A DNA stretch of 64,000 nt, taken from positions 1 to 64,000 of the forward strand of contig JABJAH010000044.1 of the NCBI GenBank assembly GCA_018666155.1, written 5' to 3'. Origin of the DNA: Rhodospirillaceae bacterium. Lineage in GTDB: Bacteria > Pseudomonadota > Alphaproteobacteria > Rhodospirillales > Rhodospirillaceae. A program made the position numbers and the translations under genes. Below, one piece after another: positions 52,263 through 61,246 of this stretch. Within the stretch, counting starts at the first letter, position 1, and the number at the start of each line of letters is the position of its first letter. The notes under the pieces are model-generated. The model ran no database searches. It saw only the letters and a program-made list of their open reading frames with translations, and was not told the DNA's origin.

Positions 52263-53252
52263 ATGTTGGTTCTTAATCGAGAGGCCGTTGCCGCAAGCCT
52301 AAGCCATGCGGAATGCGTTGACCTGATGGAAGGTGCGATGCGGGCGGTATCTCGCGGCGACGTCGTCATGCCTTTGCGCCAGTTTATGGCGGTGCCCAAC
52401 ACTCAGGGTAAGCTCGGTATGATGCCTGGATATGTCGGTGTGACTGACGGGCAAGAGTCAGTATTCGGTATTAAGGTCGTCAGTAAATTTCCGCGCGAGC
52501 CTGGCAGTCCCCTTTCAAGTCATGTTGGTGCAGTTCTGCTGTTCGAGACCAAAGACGGTTTGCCCGTTGCACTGATGGATGGCCGTGAGCTGACGGCCAT
52601 TCGCACATCTGCGACCACGGCCATGGCGACGCGCGTGTTAGCCCGCGCCGACGCGGCATTGCTAACCTTCATCGGCTGTGGTGAAGAGGCGCGTCATCAC
52701 ATACAGGCTATTTTGCCAGTGCGTCCGATCAAAAAGATTGTGATCTGGGGTCGCAACGTTGACCGCGCCAACGAATTTGCGGCCAAGCAGGCATTGCCAG
52801 CAGGTGTTTCCATCGAAGTCGAGCCCGATATCCAAAAGGCGGTAGAAGAAGCTGAAATTCTTTGCACTGTGACTTCGTCTACCCAGCCGATCCTTAAGGG
52901 GGCGTGGTTAAAACCCGGTGTCCACGTCAATTTGGTCGGTGCAGCAGTTCGCGCGTCTGCAGAGGCCGATATCGAAGTTGTAAAGCGCAGCAGGTTTTAT
53001 GTCGATTACCTGCCCTCAGCCCTGGAACAGGCGGGTGAGTTGGTCAACGCGATAGAAGCCGGCGTGATTACCGCAAGCCATGTCGTGGGCGAGATCGGTG
53101 CTGTGCTCAATGGTGACGCCTCCGGCCGGACATCCGACGATGAAATTACAGTGTATAAATCTCTGGGCGTGGCAGCGCAGGACCTGGCGGCCGGTATGGC
53201 TGCGGCTGAGAATGCGAAGGCGAATGACTTCGGTACAGCGGTAGATTGGTAA
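52263..53252 (+). CDS. Ornithine cyclodeaminase/mu-crystallin family protein
   Basis: A protein of 329 residues. The NAD-binding motif reads FIGCGEEARHHIQAI (about 138-152), and the preceding DGRELTAIRTSATTAMATRVL block is typical of the family. Members include ornithine cyclodeaminase, alanine dehydrogenase, ketimine reductase and tauropine-type enzymes. The operon has no arginine or ornithine genes, so imine reduction or amino-acid deamination of another compound is more likely. It is followed by a PEP-mutase-family gene 11 bases later. Confidence 0.9.
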   Translation: MLVLNREAVAASLSHAECVDLMEGAMRAVSRGDVVMPLRQFMAVPNTQGKLGMMPGYVGVTDGQESVFGIKVVSKFPREPGSPLSSHVGAVLLFETKDGLPVALMDGRELTAIRTSATTAMATRVLARADAALLTFIGCGEEARHHIQAILPVRPIKKIVIWGRNVDRANEFAAKQALPAGVSIEVEPDIQKAVEEAEILCTVTSSTQPILKGAWLKPGVHVNLVGAAVRASAEADIEVVKRSRFYVDYLPSALEQAGELVNAIEAGVITASHVVGEIGAVLNGDASGRTSDDEITVYKSLGVAAQDLAAGMAAAENAKANDFGTAVDW

Positions 53253-53263
53253 GGACGCTTAAC

Positions 53264-54085
53264 GTGATCTCTCTCAAACAACGATTGTCTCAGCCGGAGA
53301 TTGTCAAAGTTCCTGGCATCTATGATGCGCTCTCAGCGACTCTGGCTGAAAAAGCTGGATTTGAAGCCGTATTCGTATCGGGATCTGCGGTGGCTTTTAG
53401 TCAACTCGGCCGGCCCGACATTGGGTTGGTCACCATGACTGAGATGGCGCAAGTCGTAGACCGCGTCCACGATCGAGTTGCGATACCCTTGTTCGTCGAT
53501 GCGGATTCGGGTTTTGGTAACGCGTATCATATTGACCGAACTGTACGGATGTTCGAACGGGCCGGGGCCTCGGGCATTCAGATTGAAGATCAACTGAGTA
53601 CGAAACCCGTCGCAGATGTGACCAAGCGGCCTCTGGTGTCGACCGAAACCATGGTCGGGAAAATAAAAGCGGCGCTCGATGCACGGGCCTCGGACAAGAC
53701 CATCATCAGTGCGCGCAGTGATGCGGTATACACAGAAGGTGTCGATGCTGCGATGGAACGAGCGGTTGCCTATGCTGACGCTGGCGCTGATATGGTGTTT
53801 GTTCCTGGCATGGAGAATGCCGAAGACAGGACTAGGCTTTGTGATGCACTCGGAAGTAAAGTGGTGTTGTTGTTCAATCTCTTGGAGCCCGACTCGCTGG
53901 GCGCGCCATCTCCGGCCGATTTGCAGGCTGACGGCTTTAGCATCGTATTGTTCCCCAGCGTTGCCATAGGCCCGTCTGCCAATGCAGCCTGGCAGTCCCT
54001 GAATGCGCTCGCAGGAAACGACATTTCGCAGGACCCGGTTGCGATTGGCACACTCATCAACGCTGATGGCTTTCAGAAAGGCTAG
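53264..54085 (+). CDS. Isocitrate lyase/PEP mutase superfamily enzyme
   Basis: GTG 53264 with AAGGA upstream is preferred over the in-frame TTG at 53246. The product has 273 residues. The TIM-barrel signature is present: FVDADSGFGNAYHID for metal and substrate, ASGIQIEDQ, and ISARSDA. The lyase KRCGH loop, which carries the catalytic cysteine of (methyl)isocitrate lyases, is replaced by a cysteine-free segment ending TKRP. An oxaloacetate-decarboxylase, carboxyvinyl-carboxyphosphonate or related C-C or P-C role is therefore more likely than isocitrate lyase. It closes the operon. Confidence 0.88.
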   Translation: MISLKQRLSQPEIVKVPGIYDALSATLAEKAGFEAVFVSGSAVAFSQLGRPDIGLVTMTEMAQVVDRVHDRVAIPLFVDADSGFGNAYHIDRTVRMFERAGASGIQIEDQLSTKPVADVTKRPLVSTETMVGKIKAALDARASDKTIISARSDAVYTEGVDAAMERAVAYADAGADMVFVPGMENAEDRTRLCDALGSKVVLLFNLLEPDSLGAPSPADLQADGFSIVLFPSVAIGPSANAAWQSLNALAGNDISQDPVAIGTLINADGFQKG

Positions 54086-54154
54086 AGCTGCCACGGAATC
54101 CCAGGAATGTGAGGCTTTTCGAGCCTTAGCCCCGGGGTAATCTGGTTCCAATTC

Positions 54155-54178
54155 AATCGGCCCGATTCCGTGTATACT
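54155..54178 (+). promoter_or_regulatory. Palindrome and -10 box before the orphan molybdenum hydroxylase gene
   Basis: AATCGG-C-CCGATT (54155-54167) is a perfect 13-base palindrome located where a -35 box should be, six bases before TATACT (54173-54178), a good -10. The start codon of the large-subunit gene follows 50 bases later. A repressor bound there would block RNA polymerase. The regulator is unknown. Confidence 0.4.
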
Positions 54179-54228
54179 GGTTATAGACATAGCTTTGTTG
54201 CTCACGTCCCCCCTGATCGGAGAGCCCC

Positions 54229-56457
54229 ATGAATAAGATCATCCCGCCCGAAGAGTTGGTTTTTGGAACACCTGAGGTGACATCGCGACGAGCTGTTTTG
54301 AAAATGACAGGCGCGGCCAGCGGTGGCTTAGTTCTCGGTGTGGTCCTGACCGGCAAATCTGAGCACGCAGCGCACGCTGCGACGGGTGACGCGGCATTTG
54401 CGCCCAACGCGTTTCTCGAAGTAAACCCCACCGGTCGTATTCTGATTTATTCCAAAGGGCCTGAAATCGGGCAGGGGATCAAGACGGCCTTCCCAATGAT
54501 CATTGCGGAAGAACTGGACGCGGCTTGGGCTGATGTTGACGTCGAGCAAGCGCCGATCAATCCCGATGTCTACGGTCGCCAAAGTGCTGGTGGGTCGTTC
54601 TCTATACCTGGAGCATGGGATCAGTTGCGCCAAGCTGGTGCAGTTGCGCGATCTATGCTTGTTGCCGCTGCTGCGGAGCAATGGAATGTTGATGCTGGAC
54701 TGTGCACGGCTGTGGACAGTTCAGTTGTTCATCCGAACGGTGAAACCCGGCTCTCTTACGCGTCGCTTGCGGCTTCTGCTGCCTTATTGCCGGTGCCCGA
54801 TATTGAGTCTGTACCTTTGAAAGCGCGCGAAGACTATGACCTCATCGGCACCTGGGTTGGTGGCGTAGAGAACGATCAGATTGTCTCCGGACAGCCTTTG
54901 TTCGGAAGCGATCAGGTGTTGCCCGACATGGTTTATGCGACCTATCACAAGTGCCCGGCATTCGGCGGCAAAGTTATCTCAGCTAATCTTGATCATGTCC
55001 GGACTCTAGATGGCGTGCTCGACGCTTTCGTGCTCGAAGGGACCGGCTTTGCCAGTGAGGTCATGCCGGGCATCGCTGTTATTGCCAGTTCGACTTGGGC
55101 TGCAATTCAGGCGAAGGCTACACTTGAAGTCGAGTGGGATGAAACCGAGGCCTCCAAGGATAGTTGGACGGATGCGCTGTCACAGGCGCGCGCGTTGGCA
55201 GGCACTACGGGTGAATCCATTGTTATTGCCAAAGGTGATGTGGATGCAGCGATGGCTGAGGCCGGGCACACGGTTGAAGCGTTTTACAGCTATCCATTTG
55301 TCGCTCATGCGCCGATGGAGCCGCAAAACTGTCTCGCCTGGCATCGAGGTGATGAAGTTGAAATTTGGGCACCGACGCAAACGCCTGAGCGGGGCGTGTC
55401 GTCTGTTGCGCGCATTTTTGATATTCCCGCCGATAAAGTCACTTTGCACCAATTGCGGGTCGGTGGCGGCTTTGGCCGTCGTCTCTACAATGATTTCGTA
55501 TGCGAAGCCGTCGCCATTTCCGAAAGAGTTGGTGCGCCGGTTAAACTGCAATGGACCCGGGAAGACGACACCCGCCACGACATGTACCGCGCGGGCGGTT
55601 TCCATCATATGTCCGGTGCGGTGGATGCTAACGGCAAGCTGACCGCTTTGAGTGATCATAACGTTACGTTTACCACCGACGGCGAGAAAGCCGTGACCGG
55701 TGGGAATTTACGCGACAGTGAATTTCCCGTGCCGCTGATCGAAAATGCCGAGCTCAGCCAAACGCTATTGCCCTGGCATACACCTTGCGGCGCATGGCGT
55801 GCGCCTGGGTCCAACGTATTTGGTTTCGTCTTTCAGTCGTTCTTGCACGAGCTCTCCGTGGCAGCTGACCGCGACCATGTCGAATTCTTGCTGGAAATGT
55901 TGGGCGAACCGCGCTGGTTAGACCCTGGGAATACACGAACGCTGCATACAGGTCGCACCGCCGATGTCATTAAGCTGGCCGCCGAAAAAGCGGGTTGGGG
56001 AAAACCCTTGCCCGACGGACACCATCTTGGTCTCGGCTTTTACTTTAGCCATTCGGGGCATATTGCCGAAGTCGCCGAAGTCAGTGTCGAAGCTGGTAAC
56101 GCGCTTAAAATACATAAAGTTACAGTTGCTGCTGACGTTGGCCCTATCGTCAATATGAGCGGGGCAAAGAACCAGTGCGAAGGTTCGGTGATCGATGGCA
56201 TCAGCACGATGATGGGACAGCAACTGAGTATCGAGAACGGCAGGATCAAAGAAGGAAACTTTGATCACTACCCGCTTTTAAAAATGGCAGATGCACCGCA
56301 CGTGGATGTGCACTTTATTCAGTCTGAGTATAAGCCAACTGGCCTTGGTGAACCGGCGCTGCCGCCGGTCGCGCCAGCCGTATGCAACGCTATATATGCA
56401 GCCACCGGACAACGGGTGCGTTCTCTGCCTCTCAGTCTTGAAGGCATTGCCGTTTAA
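54229..56457 (+). CDS. Orphan molybdenum hydroxylase large subunit (IorB-type)
   Basis: A protein of 742 residues with a Tat leader ([15 protein letters not shown] up to about AHA-AT, near 45). Molybdopterin-binding blocks are intact: [32 protein letters not shown] and the catalytic GLGEP glutamate. It is homologous to the large subunit at 17661. No [2Fe-2S] small subunit lies next to it; neighbours are the PEP-mutase-family gene and a convergent small protein whose stop overlaps by four bases. It may use the subunit at 17195 or one elsewhere. Confidence 0.92.
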   Translation: MNKIIPPEELVFGTPEVTSRRAVLKMTGAASGGLVLGVVLTGKSEHAAHAATGDAAFAPNAFLEVNPTGRILIYSKGPEIGQGIKTAFPMIIAEELDAAWADVDVEQAPINPDVYGRQSAGGSFSIPGAWDQLRQAGAVARSMLVAAAAEQWNVDAGLCTAVDSSVVHPNGETRLSYASLAASAALLPVPDIESVPLKAREDYDLIGTWVGGVENDQIVSGQPLFGSDQVLPDMVYATYHKCPAFGGKVISANLDHVRTLDGVLDAFVLEGTGFASEVMPGIAVIASSTWAAIQAKATLEVEWDETEASKDSWTDALSQARALAGTTGESIVIAKGDVDAAMAEAGHTVEAFYSYPFVAHAPMEPQNCLAWHRGDEVEIWAPTQTPERGVSSVARIFDIPADKVTLHQLRVGGGFGRRLYNDFVCEAVAISERVGAPVKLQWTREDDTRHDMYRAGGFHHMSGAVDANGKLTALSDHNVTFTTDGEKAVTGGNLRDSEFPVPLIENAELSQTLLPWHTPCGAWRAPGSNVFGFVFQSFLHELSVAADRDHVEFLLEMLGEPRWLDPGNTRTLHTGRTADVIKLAAEKAGWGKPLPDGHHLGLGFYFSHSGHIAEVAEVSVEAGNALKIHKVTVAADVGPIVNMSGAKNQCEGSVIDGISTMMGQQLSIENGRIKEGNFDHYPLLKMADAPHVDVHFIQSEYKPTGLGEPALPPVAPAVCNAIYAATGQRVRSLPLSLEGIAV

Positions 56458-56795
56458 ATATCGTCGCCGGGAGCCTCTTCCGGAACCGCGTTTTCTGCTC
56501 TTTCGGCTTGTTGTAGCAGGAGATAGAAAACACGGTTGCTGATGTCTTCTCGCAGGGTCTCTCGTTGATCGGCGGCTTCTTCGTCCGGTGAAAAGGCGTT
56601 CACCTCAGATTGCTTTAGAACGCCGTTTTTATCCAACAAACGTTCCACCGCGTCCAATCGCTGCCGGGTCACAATCAATTCATTGAGGAGGGAGACATTC
56701 ATAGACAATAGAATGTCGTTAGCCTCATCTTCAAACATCATCGGGCGAGGGCCCTTCGCGACCCGTGGGAGCTTCACGTTTTCATCGTTGCTCAT
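56454..56795 (-). CDS. Small acidic helical protein C, methyltransferase partner
   Basis: A protein of 113 residues with no signal or membrane segment. It shares the TRQRLDAVERLL helix, the VNAFSPDEEA turn and a REDISNRVFYLLL helix with proteins A and B, in the same order, though less closely. It is strongly acidic at the end. It starts inside the 3' end of methyltransferase C (14-base overlap), so here the enzyme gene comes first, the reverse of pairs A and B. Function unknown. Confidence 0.78.
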   Translation of the reverse strand: MSNDENVKLPRVAKGPRPMMFEDEANDILLSMNVSLLNELIVTRQRLDAVERLLDKNGVLKQSEVNAFSPDEEAADQRETLREDISNRVFYLLLQQAERAENAVPEEAPGDDI

Positions 56796-57987
56796 ATTCG
56801 GCTCCTATTCCTTGAATGCCGACAATGAAGGCCATGCCCAAGGGGGACCCTGCCGGTGCGCCGTGGCCGACGGCACGAGAGGTCTCAATCGCTTCGTCAA
56901 TCTTAGCTTGGTCTTTGCCAGCTTTAACTTGTGAGAAATCCCGAATTACGTTCTCTGGCAAAAATCCGGCCTCTGTCGCGATCTTCTTGAGATCTAAGGT
57001 TCGGTATTTCGTCCAAAACGGCTCGTTGTTGTAATGGGTTTCGTTTGTATAGATGAATTGCCGATAGGGATCGATTTCATCTAATTGAGGTAGGTCGGCG
57101 TGGATCATCACGCCGCCGGTTTTAAGCAGTCGGTGGCATTCTTTGATGATCGTTGGCCAGGATTTGGTTGACGTTTCATGAGCTAGAATGTTTGAGACAA
57201 TGAGATCAAAACTGCCGTCCTCGAACTTTGTGTGCTCAGCTGACTGCTGTGAGAAATGAATCTTTAAGCCCAGAGCCTCAGCGCGCGCGTGACCGTAGCG
57301 TAGCAGGGCGGGGCCAACATCAATGGCATGCACGTCGGCATCGGGCCAGCGCTTTACGTACGCTGCCGTGCTGTGGCCAATGGTGCACCCCATATCGAGA
57401 ATGCGGACTGGTTTGAGGTCTGGGAAGACAGCGTCCAGATACCCTGTGATGGTGCGTCCAGCCATATCAGTCATGCCGCTGGCACCGGAATTGTAGATAT
57501 GGATGGCGCGATCATAAATCGCCCCGGCGGCAACGTCGTCGGCGCGATGATCCGCCGTATAACCACCCGGCTGACAGTGAATGTCGACGGCCGTGATGTA
57601 GCGCGGCAGTTCTAAGTCAGGGTCAAGATCGAGTGTTCCTATATTGCGATTCATTTCTTTTGATTTTTCAACCAGGTCGGGCAATTGCTGCTCTACCGGT
57701 GGGATCAAGGACTCAAACATCAGCTCTTGAACAACCCGATGAAAGCCCATCTGGAATTTCATGTAATTGTTTTTGAGCATCTCGGTGCGGATCTGACGGT
57801 AGTCGTCTAATGCTTTGCCAGTCTGTTTTTCGAAACCCGGCTTGATCTCGCGGTAAAACATTTCGCGGCTGCCTGCGGCAAATTTCCGCAACAGCGATTG
57901 GCGGAGGGTGCGGACATTGTTTTGTCGCTCAGCTTCATCGTGGCTGCGGTTGGTCATCATCGCGTGTTCGTGTTGGGCTTCGGCCAT
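56782..57987 (-). CDS. QPGGY-type class I SAM methyltransferase C
   Basis: A protein of 401 residues without a signal peptide. A charged helical N-terminal part (about 1-130) leads to DIHCQPGGY (QPGGY 139-143), then RILDMGCTIGHS (195-206), HAIDVGPALLRYGHA and a LLKTGGVMIHADL strand. The C-terminus extends beyond the usual fold. Start at ATG 57987 follows AGAGGCAG. It is divergent from the FAD monooxygenase at 58215. Same family as A and B; target unknown. Confidence 0.9.
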   Translation of the reverse strand: MAEAQHEHAMMTNRSHDEAERQNNVRTLRQSLLRKFAAGSREMFYREIKPGFEKQTGKALDDYRQIRTEMLKNNYMKFQMGFHRVVQELMFESLIPPVEQQLPDLVEKSKEMNRNIGTLDLDPDLELPRYITAVDIHCQPGGYTADHRADDVAAGAIYDRAIHIYNSGASGMTDMAGRTITGYLDAVFPDLKPVRILDMGCTIGHSTAAYVKRWPDADVHAIDVGPALLRYGHARAEALGLKIHFSQQSAEHTKFEDGSFDLIVSNILAHETSTKSWPTIIKECHRLLKTGGVMIHADLPQLDEIDPYRQFIYTNETHYNNEPFWTKYRTLDLKKIATEAGFLPENVIRDFSQVKAGKDQAKIDEAIETSRAVGHGAPAGSPLGMAFIVGIQGIGAEYEQR

Positions 57988-58214
57988 AGTTCTGCCTCTG
58001 GTCGGAACGGTAGTGACTGTCTTTCTCTGTCTAACACATTGATCCGTTCATCGCCCGATCAGACCCATTTTTTGAGGTCCATTGGCCTATGTCACTGTCC
58101 ACGAGATGGTCTTTAGATCGGTCGCCGGTGTCGATTACCTCAAGCGATAGTAAAACAGTCACTGGATTGCGGCGCACTCGAGCGTCGGTCACCGGTTGTC
58201 TACGAGAGAGCGCC

Positions 58215-59402
58215 TTGAAAAATTTGCATGTTGTTTTAATAGGTGCCGGAATTGGAGGGCTGACCGCTGCCATAGCCCTGCAGCGGGCAGGGTTCAAAGT
58301 TTCGGTGCATGAACAAGCTGAAGAGCTTGGCGAAGTCGGTGCGGGTCTGACCCTCGCTAAAAACGCCAATAAGGCCATGCGGTCCCTCGGTTTGATCGAG
58401 AAACTTGAAGAAATCGGGTTTCGACCAGAACATTCGGGCAGCAAGGATCTGATCACCGGAATTATTCACACGCGCTCGTCTGCGCCCGGGGATGTACGTC
58501 AGGATAGGGGGGAGATAGATCCCGACCCAGATGCTCGGTTTTGGATGTACCATCGAGCCGACATTCATGGGCTATTGGCAGAGACGGTCCATGTCCATGA
58601 TCCCGACGCCATCCAATTAGGTCACTGTTTTTCTTCTCTCACACAAGATGAAAATGGTGTCGAGGTTACCTTCACGAACGGCGAAACTGTTCGCGGCGAT
58701 GTCGCAATAGGGTGTGACGGAAACCGTTCCGTTGTGCGCCAATCTCTGTTCGGCGACGACAAGGTAGATTTCCTCGGGTACGTCGCCTGGCGTGGCCTCG
58801 TTCCTCTCGATGCTATGCCCGAAGGCACCATCGATACGGATACGTCAGTGTTTAACGGCACACACCGTAGCGTGGTCCGGTACAAAATCCGGGGTGGAAA
58901 AACCATCAACTTTGCGGCTTATGCTCAGAAATCAGACTGGGTAGACGAGGGCTGGTCCGTCCCTGCAAGTAAAGATGAACTGGTTGAAGAGTTTTCGGAT
59001 ACCTGTGAAGAAGTCCAGCAGATGATCAAACATATCCCGGCCGAGACCTGCTTCCGTTGGGGCATGTTTGGCCGCGAGCCGATGAAGACGTGGACTGTTG
59101 GCCGTGCCTCTCTACTCGGTGATGCAGCCCATCCGATGTTGCCGTTCTTAGGACAGGGCGCCGGGATGTCTATTGAAGATGGTGTGGTGTTGGCGCGGTG
59201 CCTCGAGGCTGCAGATAGTATCGAAGAAGGCCTTCAGCGCTATGAGGCGGCACGCATTGAGCGGACGACGCTAGTCACGATCGGCGCACGTTATAACGGC
59301 CTGCGGATGCATGGGACGATTGAGAAGGCGTTAGCGGAACGGGCTAAGGAATTCGACCCCGAGACTATTAATGACTACGATCCGGCGACCGTTCTCATCT
59401 GA
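58215..59402 (+). CDS. FAD-dependent monooxygenase, salicylate-hydroxylase-like
   Basis: TTG 58215 has GAGAGAG just upstream and places the FAD motif at the N-terminus; the frame is open to 58089 but that extension has no family match. The product has 395 residues. Group A flavoprotein hydroxylase signatures are VLIGAGIGGLTAAIAL, the DG-type VAIGCDGNRSVVRQSL and LLGDAAHPMLPFLGQGAG. These enzymes hydroxylate aromatic acids using NAD(P)H. No partner reductase is needed. It converges on the SnoaL-like gene with six bases between. Confidence 0.92.
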   Translation: MKNLHVVLIGAGIGGLTAAIALQRAGFKVSVHEQAEELGEVGAGLTLAKNANKAMRSLGLIEKLEEIGFRPEHSGSKDLITGIIHTRSSAPGDVRQDRGEIDPDPDARFWMYHRADIHGLLAETVHVHDPDAIQLGHCFSSLTQDENGVEVTFTNGETVRGDVAIGCDGNRSVVRQSLFGDDKVDFLGYVAWRGLVPLDAMPEGTIDTDTSVFNGTHRSVVRYKIRGGKTINFAAYAQKSDWVDEGWSVPASKDELVEEFSDTCEEVQQMIKHIPAETCFRWGMFGREPMKTWTVGRASLLGDAAHPMLPFLGQGAGMSIEDGVVLARCLEAADSIEEGLQRYEAARIERTTLVTIGARYNGLRMHGTIEKALAERAKEFDPETINDYDPATVLI

Positions 59403-59408
59403 CACGCG

Positions 59409-59870
59409 TCACTGAATCTGGCGGGCCATCGCTCCCATCAGTTTCCAATCATCATCCGTGTCTTTCACCCAAACATGAATGGTGTGATAGCGCTGATCGA
59501 CCTCGGTTCCATTCGGCAACATCGTGCGATGGGTGTTGTAATAGATCACGCCGGTATCGCCGTGCATGGCAAAGTCATCAAAGAACAACTGAATATTTTC
59601 TGAATTCGGTGCCGTAATTAGACTCTGATTCTTCTTAAGCTGCGATAGCGGCGAAGGCTTTGGCACGCCCGGTGGCCATCCTACGTAATTGGGGGAGGCA
59701 TTGGCGATGTAGTAATCAAGCCCGGTTTCTGCCCTAGCTTTGTAGATCGCCTGTTCCTTAGCCCAAACGATATCGCGGGCTTCCTCATACTCCTTGGCTG
59801 ACTGAGCCTGGGCCACGGCTAGCGGTCCCATTGCTGTGACCGCGATCGCGAGAAGAATAATACGGATCAT
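59409..59870 (-). CDS. Exported SnoaL/NTF2-like protein
   Basis: A protein of 153 residues with a Sec leader ending VAQA-QS (about residue 22). The rest has the cone-shaped NTF2-like pattern of DUF4440/SnoaL proteins: an early helix EYEEARDIVWAKEQAIYKA, then strands GVIYYNTHRTML, DQRYHTIHVWVK and DDWKLMGAMARQ. The family contains small isomerases, cyclases and binding proteins; no active residues can be named. It is the last gene of the minus-strand unit after the serine hydrolase (12 bases). Confidence 0.82.
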   Translation of the reverse strand: MIRIILLAIAVTAMGPLAVAQAQSAKEYEEARDIVWAKEQAIYKARAETGLDYYIANASPNYVGWPPGVPKPSPLSQLKKNQSLITAPNSENIQLFFDDFAMHGDTGVIYYNTHRTMLPNGTEVDQRYHTIHVWVKDTDDDWKLMGAMARQIQ

Positions 59871-59882
59871 CAGATATCCCCT

Positions 59883-61190
59883 TTAAGATTGTGGTGTGGG
59901 CGGTGTTTCACCAGGTGCGCGAATAATGCTGCGCATCAGCGTATTGGGCACGAATGAATTGTCCCACGGGTTGTCTTTCGGAGGAGTATTGCCGACGCGT
60001 AGGATCACCATCTCTTCCGACGGTATGATGTAGACCACCTGGTTGGCGTTGCCGTCGTAGAGATAGAGGTCTGCTGCCAGGTAGCGCTCCGCATGTTTGG
60101 TGATCTGCATGTTGGCAACGTCAGGGTTGGCGGCACCGCGGTACTCGATATAGCGACCCGCGACATACAGCCCCATGCCCGCCCATTCATTTTGTGGTGT
60201 GGCGATTTTGGTCTGGGCAACGTAGCCCTCTGGCAGCAAGCGCACGCCGTTCCACATGCCATCAAACAGCGACAGCATTCCGAGGCGGAGGAATGTGTCC
60301 GCAGGCAGCAAGATGCAGCAGCCGGAATGAGCGGTGCCCTTAGGACGGTTGACCCAAACTTGCCCCCCTTTGGCGCCCAACGGCTTTAGGATTTGTTCCG
60401 ACACCCATTCGCCATATCTCATGCCGGTCGCCCGTTCGATCAGTGGCGCAACCATCTCCGATGTTGCATTTGAATAGTCGTACCGTTCGCCCGGCTCATG
60501 GGTTAGCGGGTATTCATTGATAATGACGTCGGCGTGGTAGGGGTGCAGATAAGACCGGTTGAGGATGCTTTCTGGCCCACGCTCCATACCTTGGCGTAAG
60601 AACCCGGTGCGCATATCCAGGAGGTGCCGAATAAGCATTGATTCTCGGTCTGTGCCTTTCCATTCCGTAATGAAATCACTGACCGGCTGGTCCACCGATT
60701 GAATGTGGCCCTCCATGATCGCCCGTCCGACCGCAATAACAGTGACCGGCTTGGAGAGCGAGCGGCCGACGATCAAGGTGTTTGCATCGGCGCCGTTAAA
60801 GTACGCCTCTCGTTCTAGCTTGCCTTTCCGCCAAACCATAAAGGCCTGTGAGTTTCGCGCGGCCGCGAAAGCTTCGGTCGTATCCAGAGCGTCCCGTGAA
60901 ATCGTGCTCGCTTTGCCTTGGTCGGTCCCGGGCAACGGGGCAAAGGTTTCTACTCCGGGAACATCTTCTAAGGTGTCGTATCGCAGCCCACCATTTTGGC
61001 CGCCGCTGCCACCGAACATGGCGTTCAAGCGCGACAGGTAGAGAGCCTTGGCTTCTGGTGGGTATTTAGCGTCTACATCGACCTCGGCTGCGCTCTCTTG
61101 CGCGCCGGCGATATCGGCCGGACTCGTCGCGATCAAGAACGCCATGACTGGCAGGGCGGCGGCAAGCGTGACGCGGAAAACGTGTCTCAT
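59883..61190 (-). CDS. Exported serine hydrolase, beta-lactamase class C fold
   Basis: A protein of 435 residues with a Sec leader (up to about IAGA-QE, near 31). The SxxK nucleophile motif is SLSK in VGRSLSKPVTVIAVG, and the YxN motif is YSN in RYDYSNATSEMV. The domain continues with LLPADTFLRLGMLSLFDG. Class C-fold hydrolases include esterases, D-amino-peptidases and lactone hydrolases, so antibiotic resistance should not be assumed. It may hydrolyse an ester substrate in the periplasm for the same operon. Confidence 0.9.
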   Translation of the reverse strand: MRHVFRVTLAAALPVMAFLIATSPADIAGAQESAAEVDVDAKYPPEAKALYLSRLNAMFGGSGGQNGGLRYDTLEDVPGVETFAPLPGTDQGKASTISRDALDTTEAFAAARNSQAFMVWRKGKLEREAYFNGADANTLIVGRSLSKPVTVIAVGRAIMEGHIQSVDQPVSDFITEWKGTDRESMLIRHLLDMRTGFLRQGMERGPESILNRSYLHPYHADVIINEYPLTHEPGERYDYSNATSEMVAPLIERATGMRYGEWVSEQILKPLGAKGGQVWVNRPKGTAHSGCCILLPADTFLRLGMLSLFDGMWNGVRLLPEGYVAQTKIATPQNEWAGMGLYVAGRYIEYRGAANPDVANMQITKHAERYLAADLYLYDGNANQVVYIIPSEEMVILRVGNTPPKDNPWDNSFVPNTLMRSIIRAPGETPPTPQS

Positions 61191-61246
61191 TGATTAGAAC
61201 TCCTGGGGTAACGGTTTGTCTGGGCATGGTACTCTGGTGCCAGGTC

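Noticed and set aside
58089..58214. Extended start of the FAD monooxygenase
   Set aside because: It would put 42 unrelated residues before the FAD motif, which is normally at the N-terminus; the TTG at 58215 has a clear ribosome site.
59883..61190. Antibiotic-resistance beta-lactamase
   Set aside because: Only the general class C fold is supported; neighbours are catabolic, and many such proteins are esterases.
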